Below, piece by piece: positions 1 through 12,764 of a DNA stretch of 64,000 bases (the first letter of the stretch is position 1; each line of letters opens with the position of its first letter). Where the stretch lies: NCBI RefSeq assembly GCF_000472665.1, contig NZ_AXAC01000028.1, positions 180 to 64,179 on the forward strand, written 5' to 3'. Below the pieces are notes generated by a model. It worked only from the letters and a program-made list of their open reading frames with translations. It was not told the origin of the DNA and did no database searches. This DNA is from Acetobacterium malicum subsp. dehalogenans DSM 11527 (GTDB taxonomy: Bacteria > Bacillota > Clostridia > Eubacteriales > Eubacteriaceae). The translations under genes and the position numbers were made by a program.

Positions 1-626
1 GTATCACGAACTGGATCGGGAACCCAGGTATCAACTGCGGTCATCAGTTCAACAATTTTGTCTCCCCATGGGCCGTCTGGATCTTCTAAGGCTCTTAACG
101 CAGATCCTGGGATGATTGGTGTATCATCGCCTGGGAAATCATATTCGTCAAGCAGTTCACGAACTTCCATTTCAACTAATTCCAGTAATTCTTCGTCGTC
201 GACCATATCAACTTTGTTTAAGAAAACAACGATGTATGGTACGCCTACCTGACGGCTTAACAGGATATGTTCACGTGTCTGTGGCATGGGGCCATCAGCC
301 GCACTAACAACCAGGATAGCACCGTCCATTTGAGCAGCACCGGTGATCATGTTCTTAACATAATCGGCATGGCCTGGGCAGTCAACGTGTGCATAGTGAC
401 GCGCTGCAGTTTCATATTCAACGTGAGCGGTTGAAATGGTGATTCCACGTTCTCTTTCTTCTGGGGCTTTATCGATATTTTCGAATGCTACGGCTTCCCC
501 TGTTCCAAATCGCTTGTTTAATACAGATGTGATCGCCGCTGTTAATGTGGTTTTACCATGATCGACATGACCAATTGTTCCAACATTTACATGGGGCTTA
601 TTTCTTTCAAATTTTGACTTTGCCAT
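1..626 (-). CDS. tuf: Elongation factor Tu, C-terminal part missing (window edge)
   Basis: GTPase that delivers aminoacyl-tRNA to the ribosome. The visible 208 or so residues begin [20 protein letters not shown] and carry the P-loop GHVDHGKTT, the switch [10 protein letters not shown] and the guanine-specificity NKVDM, so the G domain is nearly complete; domains 2 and 3 lie beyond the left edge. The start is the ATG ending at 626, preceded on the minus strand by an AAGGAGAA ribosome binding site. It follows fusA by 38 bases in the usual str-operon order and is probably cotranscribed with it. Confidence 0.97.
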   Translation of the reverse strand, partial: MAKSKFERNKPHVNVGTIGHVDHGKTTLTAAITSVLNKRFGTGEAVAFENIDKAPEERERGITISTAHVEYETAARHYAHVDCPGHADYVKNMITGAAQMDGAILVVSAADGPMPQTREHILLSRQVGVPYIVVFLNKVDMVDDEELLELVEMEVRELLDEYDFPGDDTPIIPGSALRALEDPDGPWGDKIVELMTAVDTWVPDPVRD

Positions 627-664
627 TTGTTCTTCTCCTTAAAAATTATTTTATAGCTATGCTA

Positions 665-2737
665 TTATTTACGGCCTTCAATTATTTCTTCTGAAATAAA
701 TTTAGGTACAGCTTCATAGTGCGAGAACTGCATGGTGTAAACGCCACGACCCTGAGTTTTACTTCTTAGAGTTGTTGCATAACCAAACATTTCCGACAGT
801 GGCACCATTCCTTTAATGATCTGTGCACCACCACGCATTTCCATACCTTCGACACGACCACGTCGTGAGCTGATATCGCCCATTACGTCGCCCATGTATT
901 CTTCTGGAATTACGACTTCAAGTTTGAATACTGGTTCTAAGATAACCGGATCTGCTTTTCTCATACCATTTTTAAACGCCATCGATCCGGCCACTTTAAA
1001 GGCCATTTCTGATGAATCCACATCATGGTATGAACCGTCATAAACGATAACCTTAAGATCCAATACTGGATATCCGGCTAGAACACCATTACGCATTGCT
1101 TCTTCAATCCCCTGATTAATTGGGTTGATGAATTCTTTTGGAATCGATCCCCCAACCGTCTTGTTTTCGAAGATATATCCGGTTCCAGGTTCAACTGGCT
1201 CCATCCGGATGAGACAATGACCATATTGACCACGACCACCCGATTGACGAGCAAATTTACCCTCAGCATCAACTGCTTTGGTAATGGATTCTTTATACGC
1301 TACCTGTGGTGCGCCGACATTGGCTTCTACTTTAAATTCTCGTAACATACGGTCAACGATGATGTCAAGGTGAAGTTCACCCATTCCTGAGATGATCGTT
1401 TGTCCGGTTTCTTCATCGGTACGGGTTCTGAAAGTAGGATCTTCTTCAGCAAGTTTTGCTAAAGCAGTACTCATTTTTTCCTGGCCAGCCTTTGTTTTTG
1501 GTTCAATGGCAACATGGATTACCGGTTCCGGGAATTCCATGGACTCAAGAATAATAGGCGCCTTGTCTGAACACAGGGTATCCCCTGTTGAGGTATCTTT
1601 TAAACCAACTGCGGCAGCGATATCCCCGGTATAAACAGTGGTAATCTCTTCACGATGGTTGGCATGCATTTGCAGGATACGCCCCAAACGTTCTCTTTTT
1701 CCTTTAGATGAATTGAAAACATATGAACCGGATTCAATACTTCCCGAATATACCCGGAAGAATGCCAGCTTTCCAACAAATGGATCAGTCATGATCTTAA
1801 ATGCCAATGCTGAGAATGGTTCATCATCACTTGCTTTTCGGCTATCTTCTTCTTCAGTATCAGGATTGATTCCGGTGATCGCAGGAACATCCAGTGGGCA
1901 GGGCATATAGTCAACAATTGCATCCAATACTAATTGAACACCTTTATTTTTATATGATGAACCACAAACAACTGGAATAATATCAACATTCAATGTTGCC
2001 AGTCGAATGGCTGCCTTCAGTTCGTCAAGACCAATTTCTTCGCCTTCAAGGAATTTTTCCATGATCGCTTCATCATAATCAGAAATAGACTCAATTAATT
2101 TTTCGCGGTATTCGTCAGCCAGCTCACGCATGTCTTCAGGAATATCGACGATTTCAATTTCTTCGCCTAAATCATCTTTATAGATCATAGCTTTCATGAT
2201 CAGGAGATCAATAATCCCCACAAAGTCACTTTCTTTGCCAATAGGTAATTGAATTGGAACAGGATTCGTGCTTAAACGATCCTCCATCATCTTCAGTACA
2301 TTATAAAAATCGGCTCCGGTAATGTCCATCTTATTGATATAAGCCATTCTGGGAACATGATATTTATCGGCTTGTCGCCATACTGTTTCTGATTGAGGCT
2401 CAACGCCACCTTTTGCACAAAAAACAGCTACCGCTCCATCAAGAACTCTCAAAGATCGTTCTACTTCTACGGTAAAATCAACGTGGCCTGGTGTATCAAT
2501 GATATTGATACGGTTTTTATTCCAAAAACACGTGGTTGCTGCCGAGGTAATAGTAATACCTCTTTCTTGTTCCTGTTCCATCCAGTCCATTTGGGAAACC
2601 CCATCATGGGTTTCTCCAATTTTATGGATTTTTCCGGAATAGAACAGGATTCTTTCTGTGGTAGTGGTTTTTCCTGCATCAATATGTGCCATAATACCTA
2701 TATTTCTTGTTTTATCTAAACTATACTCTCTTGACAC
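665..2737 (-). CDS. fusA: Elongation factor G
   Basis: Translocation GTPase, 690 residues, the normal length of bacterial EF-G. The N-terminal G domain shows AHIDAGKTT, the switch region [19 protein letters not shown] and NKMD; the domain IV region has GGRGQYGH, and the C-terminus the [12 protein letters not shown] stretch typical of EF-G. The start codon is GTG (MSREYSL), placed by the GAGAGGAAAG ribosome binding site just upstream. It lies between rpsG and tuf in the classical str operon, all on the minus strand. Confidence 0.97.
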   Translation of the reverse strand: MSREYSLDKTRNIGIMAHIDAGKTTTTERILFYSGKIHKIGETHDGVSQMDWMEQEQERGITITSAATTCFWNKNRINIIDTPGHVDFTVEVERSLRVLDGAVAVFCAKGGVEPQSETVWRQADKYHVPRMAYINKMDITGADFYNVLKMMEDRLSTNPVPIQLPIGKESDFVGIIDLLIMKAMIYKDDLGEEIEIVDIPEDMRELADEYREKLIESISDYDEAIMEKFLEGEEIGLDELKAAIRLATLNVDIIPVVCGSSYKNKGVQLVLDAIVDYMPCPLDVPAITGINPDTEEEDSRKASDDEPFSALAFKIMTDPFVGKLAFFRVYSGSIESGSYVFNSSKGKRERLGRILQMHANHREEITTVYTGDIAAAVGLKDTSTGDTLCSDKAPIILESMEFPEPVIHVAIEPKTKAGQEKMSTALAKLAEEDPTFRTRTDEETGQTIISGMGELHLDIIVDRMLREFKVEANVGAPQVAYKESITKAVDAEGKFARQSGGRGQYGHCLIRMEPVEPGTGYIFENKTVGGSIPKEFINPINQGIEEAMRNGVLAGYPVLDLKVIVYDGSYHDVDSSEMAFKVAGSMAFKNGMRKADPVILEPVFKLEVVIPEEYMGDVMGDISSRRGRVEGMEMRGGAQIIKGMVPLSEMFGYATTLRSKTQGRGVYTMQFSHYEAVPKFISEEIIEGRK

Positions 2738-2775
2738 AGATGCTTTCCTCTCTTATTTCTAAATCTAAACAACGA

Positions 2776-3348
<573 letters not shown>

Positions 3349-3387
3349 TTAAATAACGAGCGCTTGAATATGCAGCACTATGCACTA

Positions 3388-3762
3388 CTACTTTTTAGGC
3401 TTTTTAGCCCCGTATTTGGATCGAGCTTGTCTACGAGCGTCAACACCAGCGGTATCAAGCGCACCACGGATAATTTTATAACGAACCCCTGGTAAATCCT
3501 TGACACGTCCACCCTTAATAAGAACAATACTATGTTCCTGTAAATTGTGGCCAACACCAGGAATATAGGCTGTTACTTCCATTCCGTTAACGAGACGAAC
3601 TCTGGCGATTTTTCGAAGCGCCGAGTTTGGTTTCTTTGGTGTGGATGTTCTAACTGCTGTACATACGCCTCTTTTTTGAGGGTTTGCTTTCAACGCTGGA
3701 GTTTTTGTTTTATCTACCATGCGTTTTCTTCCTTTTTTTACAAGCTGATTAATTGTAGGCAT
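3388..3762 (-). CDS. rpsL: 30S ribosomal protein S12
   Basis: Decoding-centre protein, 124 residues. It begins [13 protein letters not shown] and contains [17 protein letters not shown] and the [10 protein letters not shown] loop; the lysines at positions linked to streptomycin resistance (in PKKPNS and in [10 protein letters not shown]) are wild type. An AAAGGAGGTGCAG ribosome binding site precedes the ATG. The 103 bases between it and the upstream L7Ae-family gene contain two inverted repeats (annotated separately). Confidence 0.97.
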   Translation of the reverse strand: MPTINQLVKKGRKRMVDKTKTPALKANPQKRGVCTAVRTSTPKKPNSALRKIARVRLVNGMEVTAYIPGVGHNLQEHSIVLIKGGRVKDLPGVRYKIIRGALDTAGVDARRQARSKYGAKKPKK

Positions 3763-3796
3763 TTAGTCCTGCACCTCCTTTTAATATTAATATATC

Positions 3797-3862
3797 AATA
3801 ATCGAAACGATTATTAATGACTTTTTTGGGAACCAGGATCACTTTAAAGGCAACCCTGGTTC
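3797..3862 (-). repeat. Two hairpins in the L7Ae-rpsL intergenic region
   Basis: Two inverted repeats sit between the L7Ae-family gene and rpsL: AATAATCG/CGATTATT with a three-base loop at 3797-3815, and GAACCAGG/CCTGGTTC with a longer loop at 3830-3862. Neither is followed by a U-run in the minus direction, so they look like processing, stability or protein-binding elements rather than terminators. Confidence 0.5.
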
Positions 3863-3865
3863 GAG

Positions 3866-4105
3866 TTATTTGATAATGGCAATGACGGCTGCGGCCCGAT
3901 CAATCCCACTGGCTTTTCCGAGTCCAACTTTCGTTTCAACTCGTTCTACCGTGATCTGATGGTTATCACAGCATTCGACAATGCTTTTTTTGATACTTTC
4001 ATCGGTATCTTCTGCTAAAATGACTTTCAGTGCTTTGCCTTCTTTCACAGCCTTAAGAGTTTGTTTCATTCCAATCACTTTTGAAACATCAACAAATTGA
4101 TTCAT
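3866..4105 (-). CDS. L7Ae-family ribosomal protein (YbxF/RplGB type)
   Basis: Small K-turn-binding protein of 79 residues in the position that ybxF occupies in Firmicutes, between rpoC and rpsL. The central stretch VKEGKALKVILAEDTDESI and the C-terminal GLGKASGIDRAAAVIAII match the L7Ae/L30e/S12e fold. The open frame has 14 more codons upstream, but the start is the ATG at 4105 because AGAAGGAGGAACC precedes it. Family members bind K-turn RNAs; the physiological target here is not deducible. Confidence 0.9.
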   Translation of the reverse strand: MNQFVDVSKVIGMKQTLKAVKEGKALKVILAEDTDESIKKSIVECCDNHQITVERVETKVGLGKASGIDRAAAVIAIIK

Positions 4106-4185
4106 CGGTTCCTCCTTCTTGCTGTTCGTGCGTTTCGCTAAACACACCTAATAACTATACATGTTTGAGTCTTAAATGTCAAGAA

Positions 4186-7100
4186 TTATTCTTTTGTTAA
4201 GAAATCCAGGTCGAAGATGTCCAGATCGGTGATAATGGCATCTTCCGTTTCATCCTGTTCTTCTTCAACATAGGCGTTTAAAATATCATCATCGAAAACT
4301 ATATCCAGTGATTCAGTAACCGAGTCTTCTTCGATCATATCCTCGTAAATATCTTCCTCTTCCCGTTCATAAACCAGATCAATGTCACCATACATCTTGA
4401 CACCGGTACCGGCTGGCACCAATTGTCCGATAATAACATTTTCTTTCAGTCCAATCAACGGATCGACCTTGCCTTTAATGGCGGCGTCGGTCAGGACCCG
4501 AGTGGTTTCCTGGAAGGATGCGGCTGATAGGAATGAATCAGTTGCCAGCGAAGCTTTGGTGATACCCAGTAGTTCCCGGCTGGCTGTCGCTTCTTCGCCA
4601 CCGGCTTCCCGGGCGGCACGGTTTTCTTCTTCAAAATTGAAGATATCAACTAAGCTGCCCGCCAGTAAAGCAGTATCGCCAGGGTTTTCAATCTTAACTT
4701 TTCTAAGCATTTGACGGATAATAACTTCCAGATGCTTGTCGCCGATGTGTACCCCTTGCATTCGGTAAACTTTTTGCACTTCCTGCAGCAGATATTGCTG
4801 CACATGGTCAATCCCCTGAATACGAAGAATATCACTGGGGTTAATGGAACCTTCGGTGATCTCATCTCCGGCAATGACCTGATCGCCGGTATGAACCCGC
4901 AGTCGTGAGCCGTAAGGAATCAGGTAAACCTTCATATCCCCATCAGCACCGGTAACAACGGCTTCAGTTTTCTTCTGCGTATCCTGAATTTCCACGCGAC
5001 CGTCAATTTCTGAAATAATCGCCTGGCCTTTCGGTTTTCGGGCTTCGAAAAGCTCTTCGATACGGGGCAGACCCTGGGTGATATCATCAGCTGAAGCAAC
5101 CCCACCAGTATGGAAGGTACGCATGGTCAGCTGGGTACCCGGCTCACCAATTGACTGGGCGGCAATGATACCAACGGCTTCGCCGATTTCAACGGGTCGC
5201 CAGGTGGTTAAATCAACCCCATAGCATTTTTTACAGACCCCATATTTGGACTGACAATTAAAGGCGGCGCGAATCAATACTTTTTCAATCCCCGCTTTAT
5301 CAATACTGTCAGCCATTTCAGTTGAGATGATCTCGCCCGCCGGTGCCAGGACTTCGCCTGTTTCCGGATGAACTACATCTTCAAAGGCATATCGGCCGAC
5401 CAATCGTTCATGCAGGGTTTCGATAATTTCGCCGTGATCGTTAATTGTGGAAACCTCATAACCCCGGGTGGTGCCGCAATCATCCTCACGGACAATTACA
5501 TCCTGGCTGACATCAACCAGACGCCGGGTCAGGTAACCGGAATCGGCAGTTCGTAGGGCGGTATCCGCGAGACCTTTTCGGGCCCCATGGGTGGAGGAGA
5601 AAAACTCCAGAACATTTAACCCTTCACGGAAGTTGGACCGGATTGGCAGCTCGATGATTCGACCACTTGGGTTGGCCATCAGACCACGCATCCCGGCTAA
5701 CTGTCGGATCTGGTTCTTACTACCTCGGGCCCCGGAATCCGCCATCATGTTAATTGGATTCAGATCTTCAAGGTGATCCAGCAACGCATCGGTAACTTCG
5801 TCAGTAGCTTTGTTCCAAATTTCAACAACATTATTATAACGTTCTTCATCACTGATAAAACCTTGACGATAGAGGGTCATATTTTCGGTGATCTTATCGT
5901 CGGCCCGGGATAGAATTTCTTCTTTGTTCTTAGGAACTTCCATATCGCTGACCCCAACGGTGATGGCACCTCGGGTTGAGAATTTAAAACCTAAGCGTTT
6001 AATTTCATCCAGTACTTCAGATGTTTTGGTGGGTCCATATGTTTTATAGCAGCGCTCGACAATTTCCGACAATACTTTTTTATTAACCTGTCGGTCTATT
6101 TCCAGGGCAAATTTTTCTTCGATGGTATCGCGTTTAACAAAACCAAGTTCCTGGGGAATAATGGTGTTGAAAATGAATCGACCGACGGTTCCATCAACAA
6201 GGCGGGTCATCGTTTCGCCATCAATTTCTTTGGTGATCCGGACCTTGACCTGGGCATGAAGCTCGACATCTTTATTGAAGTAAGCCATTTCCATTTCATC
6301 CAGGTCTCGGAAGACACTATTGGTGCCTTTGCCATCTTTCTTATAGATGGTCATATAATAGGTACCCAAAATCATATCCTGGGTTGGTGCGACAACTGGC
6401 GTACCATCCTGTGGCTTAAGAATATTATTGGATGCCAGCATCAGGAAGCGGGCTTCGGCCTGAGCTTCGACTGATAAGGGCACATGGACCGCCATCTGAT
6501 CGCCGTCAAAGTCGGCATTGTAGGCAGTACAAACCAACGGATGGAGTTTAATCGCTTTTCCTTCAACCAGAATTGGTTCAAAGGCCTGAATCCCCAGGCG
6601 ATGAAGGGTTGGCGCCCGGTTTAACAGAACCGGATGTTCCTGAATAACATCTTCTAAAACATCCCAGACCATTGGATCCAGTTTTTCGACCATTTTCTTG
6701 GCACTTTTGATGTTTTGTGACAGGTTACGGCCAACCAGTTCCCGCATTACAAATGGCTTGAATAATTCAATTGCCATCTCTTTGGGGAGTCCACATTGGA
6801 ACATTTTCAGATCTGGCCCGACGACGATAACCGAACGGCCCGAGTAGTCAACCCGTTTCCCCAAAAGGTTCTGACGGAAACGACCCTGTTTACCCTTAAG
6901 CATATCACTAAGGGATTTAAAGGGACGGTTACCCGGACCAGTGACGGCCCGGCCACGTCGACCATTGTCAATTAGAGCATCAACGGCTTCCTGAAGCATC
7001 CGTTTTTCATTTTGAACAATGATATCCGGAGCATCCAGTTCCAGCAGTTTTAACAGCCGGTTGTTTCGGTTAATCACTCGACGGTACAGGTCATTAAGAT

Positions 7101-7860
7101 CCGAGGTGGCAAAACGGCCGCCATCCAATTGGACCATTGGCCGCAATTCCGGCGGAATAACCGGAATGGTTTCCAGAATCATCCATTCCGGACGGTTGGT
7201 GGAATTTCTGAAGGCTTCAACCGCTTCCAGACGACGGGCGACCCGGATCTTTTTCTGACCGGACGCGCCTTTTAGTTCTTCCTTAAGCACAGCCGATTCC
7301 TGATCCAGGTCGACCAGTTTCAGTAATTCCTGAATCGCTTCGGCACCAATGCTGGCGGTAAACTTATTGCCAAACTGACTCTTAGCTTCTTTATACTCCG
7401 CTTCGGTGAGGATCTGTTTGAAATCAAAATTGCTTTCGCCCGGATCGGTGACCACATAAGCCGCAAAATATATAATTTTTTCCAGATTTCTGGGAGACAT
7501 TTCCAGAATCAGTCCCATTCGACTGGGAATTCCTTTGAAATACCAGATATGCGAAACTGGAGAGGCCAGTTCAATATGCCCCATCCGCTCACGTCTGACC
7601 TTAGCCTTAGTTACTTCAACCCCGCAGTTTTCACAGACAATGCCTTTATGGCGAATACGCTTGTATTTACCACAGTTACATTCCCAGTCTTTCTGCGGTC
7701 CAAAAATCTTCTCACAAAACAACCCCTCTTTTTCTGGTTTCAGGGTTCTATAATTAATGGTTTCCGGTTTTTTTACTTCTCCACGTGACCACTCTCTGAT
7801 TTTTTCAGGTGAGGCCAATCCGATTTGTAAGGATTTGAAGGTGAATTCCTCGTTCAACAA
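4186..7860 (-). CDS. rpoC: RNA polymerase beta' subunit
   Basis: Catalytic subunit of RNA polymerase, 1224 residues. The N-terminal zinc ribbon is intact (Cys61, Cys63, Cys76, Cys79), the catalytic magnesium loop [12 protein letters not shown] lies near residue 450, and a second zinc cluster ([11 protein letters not shown]) is present near the middle of the C-terminal half. No large lineage insertion is evident. The frame begins with TTG at 7860 ([10 protein letters not shown]), preceded by AGGGAG. It follows rpoB by 33 bases and is surely cotranscribed with it. The last 60 or so residues are very acidic. Confidence 0.97.
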   Translation of the reverse strand: MLNEEFTFKSLQIGLASPEKIREWSRGEVKKPETINYRTLKPEKEGLFCEKIFGPQKDWECNCGKYKRIRHKGIVCENCGVEVTKAKVRRERMGHIELASPVSHIWYFKGIPSRMGLILEMSPRNLEKIIYFAAYVVTDPGESNFDFKQILTEAEYKEAKSQFGNKFTASIGAEAIQELLKLVDLDQESAVLKEELKGASGQKKIRVARRLEAVEAFRNSTNRPEWMILETIPVIPPELRPMVQLDGGRFATSDLNDLYRRVINRNNRLLKLLELDAPDIIVQNEKRMLQEAVDALIDNGRRGRAVTGPGNRPFKSLSDMLKGKQGRFRQNLLGKRVDYSGRSVIVVGPDLKMFQCGLPKEMAIELFKPFVMRELVGRNLSQNIKSAKKMVEKLDPMVWDVLEDVIQEHPVLLNRAPTLHRLGIQAFEPILVEGKAIKLHPLVCTAYNADFDGDQMAVHVPLSVEAQAEARFLMLASNNILKPQDGTPVVAPTQDMILGTYYMTIYKKDGKGTNSVFRDLDEMEMAYFNKDVELHAQVKVRITKEIDGETMTRLVDGTVGRFIFNTIIPQELGFVKRDTIEEKFALEIDRQVNKKVLSEIVERCYKTYGPTKTSEVLDEIKRLGFKFSTRGAITVGVSDMEVPKNKEEILSRADDKITENMTLYRQGFISDEERYNNVVEIWNKATDEVTDALLDHLEDLNPINMMADSGARGSKNQIRQLAGMRGLMANPSGRIIELPIRSNFREGLNVLEFFSSTHGARKGLADTALRTADSGYLTRRLVDVSQDVIVREDDCGTTRGYEVSTINDHGEIIETLHERLVGRYAFEDVVHPETGEVLAPAGEIISTEMADSIDKAGIEKVLIRAAFNCQSKYGVCKKCYGVDLTTWRPVEIGEAVGIIAAQSIGEPGTQLTMRTFHTGGVASADDITQGLPRIEELFEARKPKGQAIISEIDGRVEIQDTQKKTEAVVTGADGDMKVYLIPYGSRLRVHTGDQVIAGDEITEGSINPSDILRIQGIDHVQQYLLQEVQKVYRMQGVHIGDKHLEVIIRQMLRKVKIENPGDTALLAGSLVDIFNFEEENRAAREAGGEEATASRELLGITKASLATDSFLSAASFQETTRVLTDAAIKGKVDPLIGLKENVIIGQLVPAGTGVKMYGDIDLVYEREEEDIYEDMIEEDSVTESLDIVFDDDILNAYVEEEQDETEDAIITDLDIFDLDFLTKE

Positions 7861-7893
7861 ATGGCTTCGCTCCCTTCTTTAATAAATTTATTG

Positions 7894-10800
7894 TTATAAT
7901 AAGTCGTCGTCTTCGTCATCATCAATGCTCTTAATCTGGAAGCTGTCTTCCAATTTCACGTCATCTCCGGCTTCGGAAAGTTCGGTGCTACCAATTTCAA
8001 TGGCCAGTTCTTCCAAAGGATCCCGTTCATCCATCTCATCATCAAGCAGCTTAATCATTTCCTGATCATTGAGGATGTTGACATCCAGACCTAAACTCTG
8101 GAATTCTTTCATCAGTACCTTGAAAGACTCAGGAATGCCTGGTTTAGGAATATTTTCGCCTTTGACAATCGCTTCATAGGCTTTAACCCGGCCGACGACG
8201 TCATCCGACTTGATCGTCAAGATTTCCTGCAGGGTATGGGCGGCGCCATAGGCTTCCAGGGCCCAAACTTCCATTTCTCCAAAACGCTGTCCCCCAAATT
8301 GAGCTTTACCGCCCAAAGGTTGCTGGGTAACTAAGGAGTATGGTCCGGTCGAACGGGCATGCATTTTATCATCAACCAAATGGTGAAGTTTAAGAATATA
8401 CATGTAACCAACGGTAACCTTATTATCAAAAGGCTCGCCGCTGCGGCCATCATAAAGTTGGATCTTACCATCTTCAGGCAAATCGGCCTGTTTTAACAGA
8501 TCCATAATGTCCTGTTCATCAGCCGGGTCAAAAACCGGCGTGGCAATATGCCAGCCGATGGATCGCATCGCCAGTCCCAGATGGACTTCCAAAACCTGAC
8601 CGATGTTCATTCGCGAAGGAACCCCCAGCGGGTTAAGCACAATCTCCAGGGCTGTTCCGTCTGGCATAAACGGCATATCTTCTTCCGGCAGGATTCGGGA
8701 AATTACCCCTTTGTTTCCATGACGACCAGCCATTTTATCTCCAACGGAAATCTTACGTTTAACCGCGATCAGAACCCGCACCAGGGTATTAACCCCAGGT
8801 TTTAAGTCTTCATCTTTGTTTTCGCGCGAGAAGACCTTAACATCCAGAACAATCCCAGATTCTCCATGGGGAACCTTCAATGATGTATCCCGGATTTCCC
8901 GGGCTTTTTCGCCAAAGATGGCACGAAGCAATTTTTCTTCAGCAGACAGATCCGTTTCACCCTTTGGTGTTACTTTTCCAACCAGAATATCGTCCGATTT
9001 AACCTCGGCACCGACAAAGATAATACCCCGTTCATCGAGGTTCTTCAGCGCATCTTCACTGACATTGGGGATATCTCGGGTGATTTCTTCTGGTCCCAGT
9101 TTGGTTTCCCGGGCTTCGGCTTCAAATTCTTCAATATGGATCGATGTAAAGACATCTTCTTTTAATAGTTTTTCATTAATGAGGATGGCATCCTCGTAGT
9201 TGTAACCTTCCCAGGTCATAAAGCCCATCAGAATATTTCGACCCAGTGCCAGTTCACCCATTTCGGTGGACGGACCATCGGCAATGATCTCGCCGGCCTG
9301 AACATATTGACCTTTGTTGACCAACGGTTTATGGTTCATACAGGTACCCTGGTTAGAGCGTTTAAATTTAAGTAAGGTGTACTTATCCAGCTCGCCGTTA
9401 TCGGTGCGGATGTGAATGGCTGAGGCCTCCACCCGTTCGATGGTGCCGGCATTTCTGGCAATGACACAGACGCCGGAATCCTTGGCGGCCTTGTGTTCCA
9501 TCCCAGTACCGATAACCGGTGCTTTGGGAATCAACAGTGGCACAGCCTGACGTTGCATGTTGGCACCCATCAGAGCCCGGTTGGCATCATCATTTTCGAG
9601 GAAGGGAATCAGTGATGTCGCAACCGAAACGATCTGTTTTGGCGAAATATCCATATAATCCACGCGGTCTGGGGCAATCAGAACGAAATCCCGTTTGCTA
9701 CCAGCACGGCCGGTTACCTGTTTACGGGCAAAGCGGTTATCATCGTCCAATGGCTCGTTAGCCTGAGCAATGGTATAACGACCTTCTTCATCGGCTGCCA
9801 GATAATGTATTTCATCCGTTACGACCCCATCATAAACCTTCCGGTAAGGGGCTTCAATAAAGCCATATTCATTAACCCGGGCATAGGTACTGAGCGATCC
9901 GATCAGTCCGATGTTCGGACCTTCAGGGGTTTCAATTGGACACATCCGGCCATAATGGCTATGGTGAACATCTCGAACCTCAAACCCGGCCCGCTCACGG
10001 CTTAACCCACCAGGTCCCAAGGCTGATAAACGTCGCTTATGCGTCAGTTCCGCCAATGGGTTGGTCTGATCCATAAACTGAGACAGCTGGGAGCTACCGA
10101 AAAATTCTTTTAAGGCGGCGTTGACCGGACGGGTATTGATTAAACCCTGAGGGGTTAAAATTTCATCGTCCTGAACTGACATTCGTTCCCGAACCACCCG
10201 TTCCATTCGGGATAACCCGATCCGGAACTGATTTTGTAACAGCTCGCCCACCGAGCGCAGACGACGATTGCCCAAATGGTCAATATCATCAATGGCGCCG
10301 ATATCGTAGTCAAGACCGATAATATAAGAGATCGAGGCATGCAGATCAGAAATCAGCACATGCTTGGGGACCAGCTCATCCATTCGCTTCTTGATTGATT
10401 TTTTCTTTTCTTCATCGGTCATGTCTGATTCTAAAATCTCTTTTAGTACTTCATAACAGACATTTTCTTTGATGTCCAAATCACTGATGTCAAAGGGTAG
10501 ATCCTGGGCATTGATGTCAACAAAACCGTTTCCGATGACGCGGACGATTTTATCATCCACTTTGACGTCAACCACATTGATTCCAGTGTTCTGAATATCG
10601 GTGGCCACATTGATGGAGATGATTTCATTCTCTTCAACGTAGACTTCACCAGTTTCCGGATTGACCACGGTATTCGCGGCTCGCTGGCCGGAAATCCGGG
10701 TTGCCAGAGATAATTTTTTGTTATATTTATGACGGCCAACCTTGGCCAGATCATAGCGACGATCGTCAAAAAACATCGAATTAAGCAACGATTGGGCGCT

Positions 10801-11559
10801 TTCCACAGTAGGTGGCTCGCCGGGTCTTAAGCGTTTATAAATCTCGATCAGACCATCCCGGGTTGATTTCATATTGTTATTTTCATCTTTTTTGATCGTT
10901 TCGATGAGTCGGTAATCATCACCGTAGAAATCAAGAATTTCCTGATTGGTTCCCAATCCCAGGGCGCGAATCAGCGCTGTGATTGGTAATTTACGGGTCC
11001 GGTCAATTTTAACGTACATGATGTCGTTGGAATCTGTTTCATATTCCAACCAGGCCCCACGGTTAGGAATAACCTGAGCTGAAAATAATTTCTTGCCCAG
11101 TTTATCGCGGCTCAAGGAAAAATATGCCCCTGGTGATCTGACCAGCTGGCTGACGATAACCCGTTCCGCTCCATTGACAATGAAGGTTCCGGTTTCGGTC
11201 ATTTTATGCAAGTCGGCCATATAGACCTTTTGCTCTTTAACTTCGTTCTTTTCCTTATTTATTAAACGAACTGTTACTTTTAATGGTATAAAGTAGGTTT
11301 GATCCCTCTCTTTACACTCCTCCACTGAATACTTTGGTTTTCCCTCTATGGAATAATCCACAAATTCTAAAACCAGATTTCCAGTGTAGTCTTCGATTTT
11401 ATCAATATCATCAAAAACCTCTTGGAGTCCTTTTTCAATAAACCAGTTGTATGAATCTTTCTGAACCTCAATCAGGTTCGGCATTTCAATAACTTCTTTG
11501 ATTTTAGAAAAGCTTTGGCGTGTTCTTAAACCATCTTTTTCAGGATGCAACATTACCAT
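7894..11559 (-). CDS. rpoB: RNA polymerase beta subunit
   Basis: Core RNA polymerase subunit, 1221 residues. The rifampicin-binding region reads [20 protein letters not shown] followed by [12 protein letters not shown], i.e. the sensitive wild-type form. The catalytic-region motifs GRHGNKGV and [15 protein letters not shown] are present. The C-terminus is rich in aspartate. The start ATG at 11559 follows GAGGGGTGAT. Unlike the usual arrangement, no rplL, rplJ, rplA or rplK lies upstream: the gene has its own promoter at 11829-11857 and its own leader, and the next gene upstream is an amino-acid transporter ATPase. Confidence 0.97.
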   Translation of the reverse strand: MVMLHPEKDGLRTRQSFSKIKEVIEMPNLIEVQKDSYNWFIEKGLQEVFDDIDKIEDYTGNLVLEFVDYSIEGKPKYSVEECKERDQTYFIPLKVTVRLINKEKNEVKEQKVYMADLHKMTETGTFIVNGAERVIVSQLVRSPGAYFSLSRDKLGKKLFSAQVIPNRGAWLEYETDSNDIMYVKIDRTRKLPITALIRALGLGTNQEILDFYGDDYRLIETIKKDENNNMKSTRDGLIEIYKRLRPGEPPTVESAQSLLNSMFFDDRRYDLAKVGRHKYNKKLSLATRISGQRAANTVVNPETGEVYVEENEIISINVATDIQNTGINVVDVKVDDKIVRVIGNGFVDINAQDLPFDISDLDIKENVCYEVLKEILESDMTDEEKKKSIKKRMDELVPKHVLISDLHASISYIIGLDYDIGAIDDIDHLGNRRLRSVGELLQNQFRIGLSRMERVVRERMSVQDDEILTPQGLINTRPVNAALKEFFGSSQLSQFMDQTNPLAELTHKRRLSALGPGGLSRERAGFEVRDVHHSHYGRMCPIETPEGPNIGLIGSLSTYARVNEYGFIEAPYRKVYDGVVTDEIHYLAADEEGRYTIAQANEPLDDDNRFARKQVTGRAGSKRDFVLIAPDRVDYMDISPKQIVSVATSLIPFLENDDANRALMGANMQRQAVPLLIPKAPVIGTGMEHKAAKDSGVCVIARNAGTIERVEASAIHIRTDNGELDKYTLLKFKRSNQGTCMNHKPLVNKGQYVQAGEIIADGPSTEMGELALGRNILMGFMTWEGYNYEDAILINEKLLKEDVFTSIHIEEFEAEARETKLGPEEITRDIPNVSEDALKNLDERGIIFVGAEVKSDDILVGKVTPKGETDLSAEEKLLRAIFGEKAREIRDTSLKVPHGESGIVLDVKVFSRENKDEDLKPGVNTLVRVLIAVKRKISVGDKMAGRHGNKGVISRILPEEDMPFMPDGTALEIVLNPLGVPSRMNIGQVLEVHLGLAMRSIGWHIATPVFDPADEQDIMDLLKQADLPEDGKIQLYDGRSGEPFDNKVTVGYMYILKLHHLVDDKMHARSTGPYSLVTQQPLGGKAQFGGQRFGEMEVWALEAYGAAHTLQEILTIKSDDVVGRVKAYEAIVKGENIPKPGIPESFKVLMKEFQSLGLDVNILNDQEMIKLLDDEMDERDPLEELAIEIGSTELSEAGDDVKLEDSFQIKSIDDDEDDDLL

Positions 11560-11828
11560 CCAATATCACCCCTCGCAAAAATACTCAGCAACGGACTACC
11601 CCTCACCGACTCGTGTTCGGCCTGTGGGTATCCCAAATTTGCCTGTTGTGTTTCGTCTCGCCTTGTGTTATTATTAGACCGTAATCAATTTCATAGCTGC
11701 TGGCTCCGACATGCTTCCCCTTTGATCAGTTGTTCATGACTGAGTCGCAAACGCTTCATTGACCGCCCAAAAATTGACGACAAGAATGCATTCTACTCTT
11801 ATTTTAAAAGATACCAATGCAATTTTAT
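11560..11828 (-). other. Long untranslated leader of rpoB
   Basis: About 260 bases between the predicted promoter and the rpoB start contain no plausible ORF. A six-base complementarity (ACTCAG at 11740-11745 in minus sense with CTGAGT at 11583-11588) could close a large fold just ahead of the ribosome binding site, followed by a short U-run. No known leader class was recognised. Its GC content is higher than that of the flanking AT-rich promoter DNA, which suggests structured RNA. Confidence 0.4.
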
Positions 11829-11857
11829 ATGCTATCACAAGACTTTCTCTTTGTCAA
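11829..11857 (-). promoter_or_regulatory. Sigma-A type promoter for rpoBC operon
   Basis: Minus-strand TTGACA (11852-11857), 17-base spacer, TAGCAT (11829-11834). It lies between the terminator of the amino-acid transporter operon and rpoB, so it should start the rpoB-rpoC-L7Ae-rpsL-rpsG-fusA-tuf transcript. Confidence 0.75.
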
Positions 11858-11874
11858 GCCTATCTTGTATTTTA

Positions 11875-11905
11875 AAAGCCTTCCCGCTCGATGCGGGAAG
11901 GCTTT
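11875..11905 (-). terminator. Terminator after the amino-acid ABC transporter operon
   Basis: Stem GCCTTCCCGC/GCGGGAAGGC with a five-base loop, flanked by AAA/TTT on both sides. In the minus direction it is followed by TTTTAAAA. It separates the transporter operon from the rpoB promoter. Confidence 0.85.
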
Positions 11906-11963
11906 CTTTATTTTATGTTTTGATTTTTTAAACCTGAACCACTATTTTTGTTCCTTAATTTTC

Positions 11964-12755
11964 TCAGCAATATTTTTTCAGTCGGTATTTCTTACTTGTT
12001 TTCTTCTGCTCCCGTAAAATACTGCTTAAAAACTCCTGGGTTCTTTTTTCCTGAGGATGAATGAAAATATCTTCCGGACTGCCTTCTTCAAGAATCGTTC
12101 CCGAGTCCATAAAAACCACCTTGTTAGCTACTTCCCGGGCAAAACTCATTTCGTGGGTCACCACCACCATGGTCATGTGCTCATTGGCCAGGCTTTGCAT
12201 AACGTTGAGAACCTCCCCGGTGAGCTCGGGGTCCAGGGCTGAGGTAGGCTCATCAAAAAGCAAAATATCAGGATTCATCATCAGTGCCCGGGCGATGGCG
12301 ACTCGCTGTTTTTCGCCCCCGGACAGGGTTGAGGGCATCGCATCAATCCGTTCCAGTAAGCCGACCTTGTTGAGATAGGCTTCGCAGCGTTGGTTCATGG
12401 CCGCCGTTTCTTCTTTCTTTACCACCTTCGGGGCCAATTCCAGATTCTGACGAACGGTGAGATGAGGAAAAAGGTTAAAGTGCTGAAAAACCATCCCCAT
12501 TTTCATAATAATCGCTCGGATCTCCGGCGGGCTAGGGTACACGCCATCTTTCAGCAACGGTTTACCTTCCATGATGATGTCACCGCTGTCGGCCTTTTCC
12601 AAGTCGATGAGGCAGCGCAGCAAGGTCGATTTCCCCGACCCCGATGACCCAATGATAGCCATCACGTCGCCCTTATTGACGGTAAATGAGATGTCCTTCA
12701 AGACATGATTTTTTCCAAAACTTTTATTGAGCTGATTGACTTTTATAATTTCCAT
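11964..12755 (-). CDS. Polar amino-acid ABC transporter ATP-binding protein
   Basis: ATPase of the GlnQ/HisP family, about 263 residues. Walker A is GSSGSGKST, the signature is [15 protein letters not shown] and Walker B is [14 protein letters not shown], followed by the H-loop VVTHEM. Two ATGs stand in tandem; the second (12755) is better spaced from the AGGGG sequence that overlaps the stop of the permease gene. It is the last gene of the binding protein-permease-ATPase operon. The family is certain; the amino acid transported cannot be told from sequence. The lysine-rich C-terminal tail is slightly longer than usual. Confidence 0.92.
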   Translation of the reverse strand: MEIIKVNQLNKSFGKNHVLKDISFTVNKGDVMAIIGSSGSGKSTLLRCLIDLEKADSGDIIMEGKPLLKDGVYPSPPEIRAIIMKMGMVFQHFNLFPHLTVRQNLELAPKVVKKEETAAMNQRCEAYLNKVGLLERIDAMPSTLSGGEKQRVAIARALMMNPDILLFDEPTSALDPELTGEVLNVMQSLANEHMTMVVVTHEMSFAREVANKVVFMDSGTILEEGSPEDIFIHPQEKRTQEFLSSILREQKKTSKKYRLKKYC

Positions 12756-12764
12756 CATTTTCCC

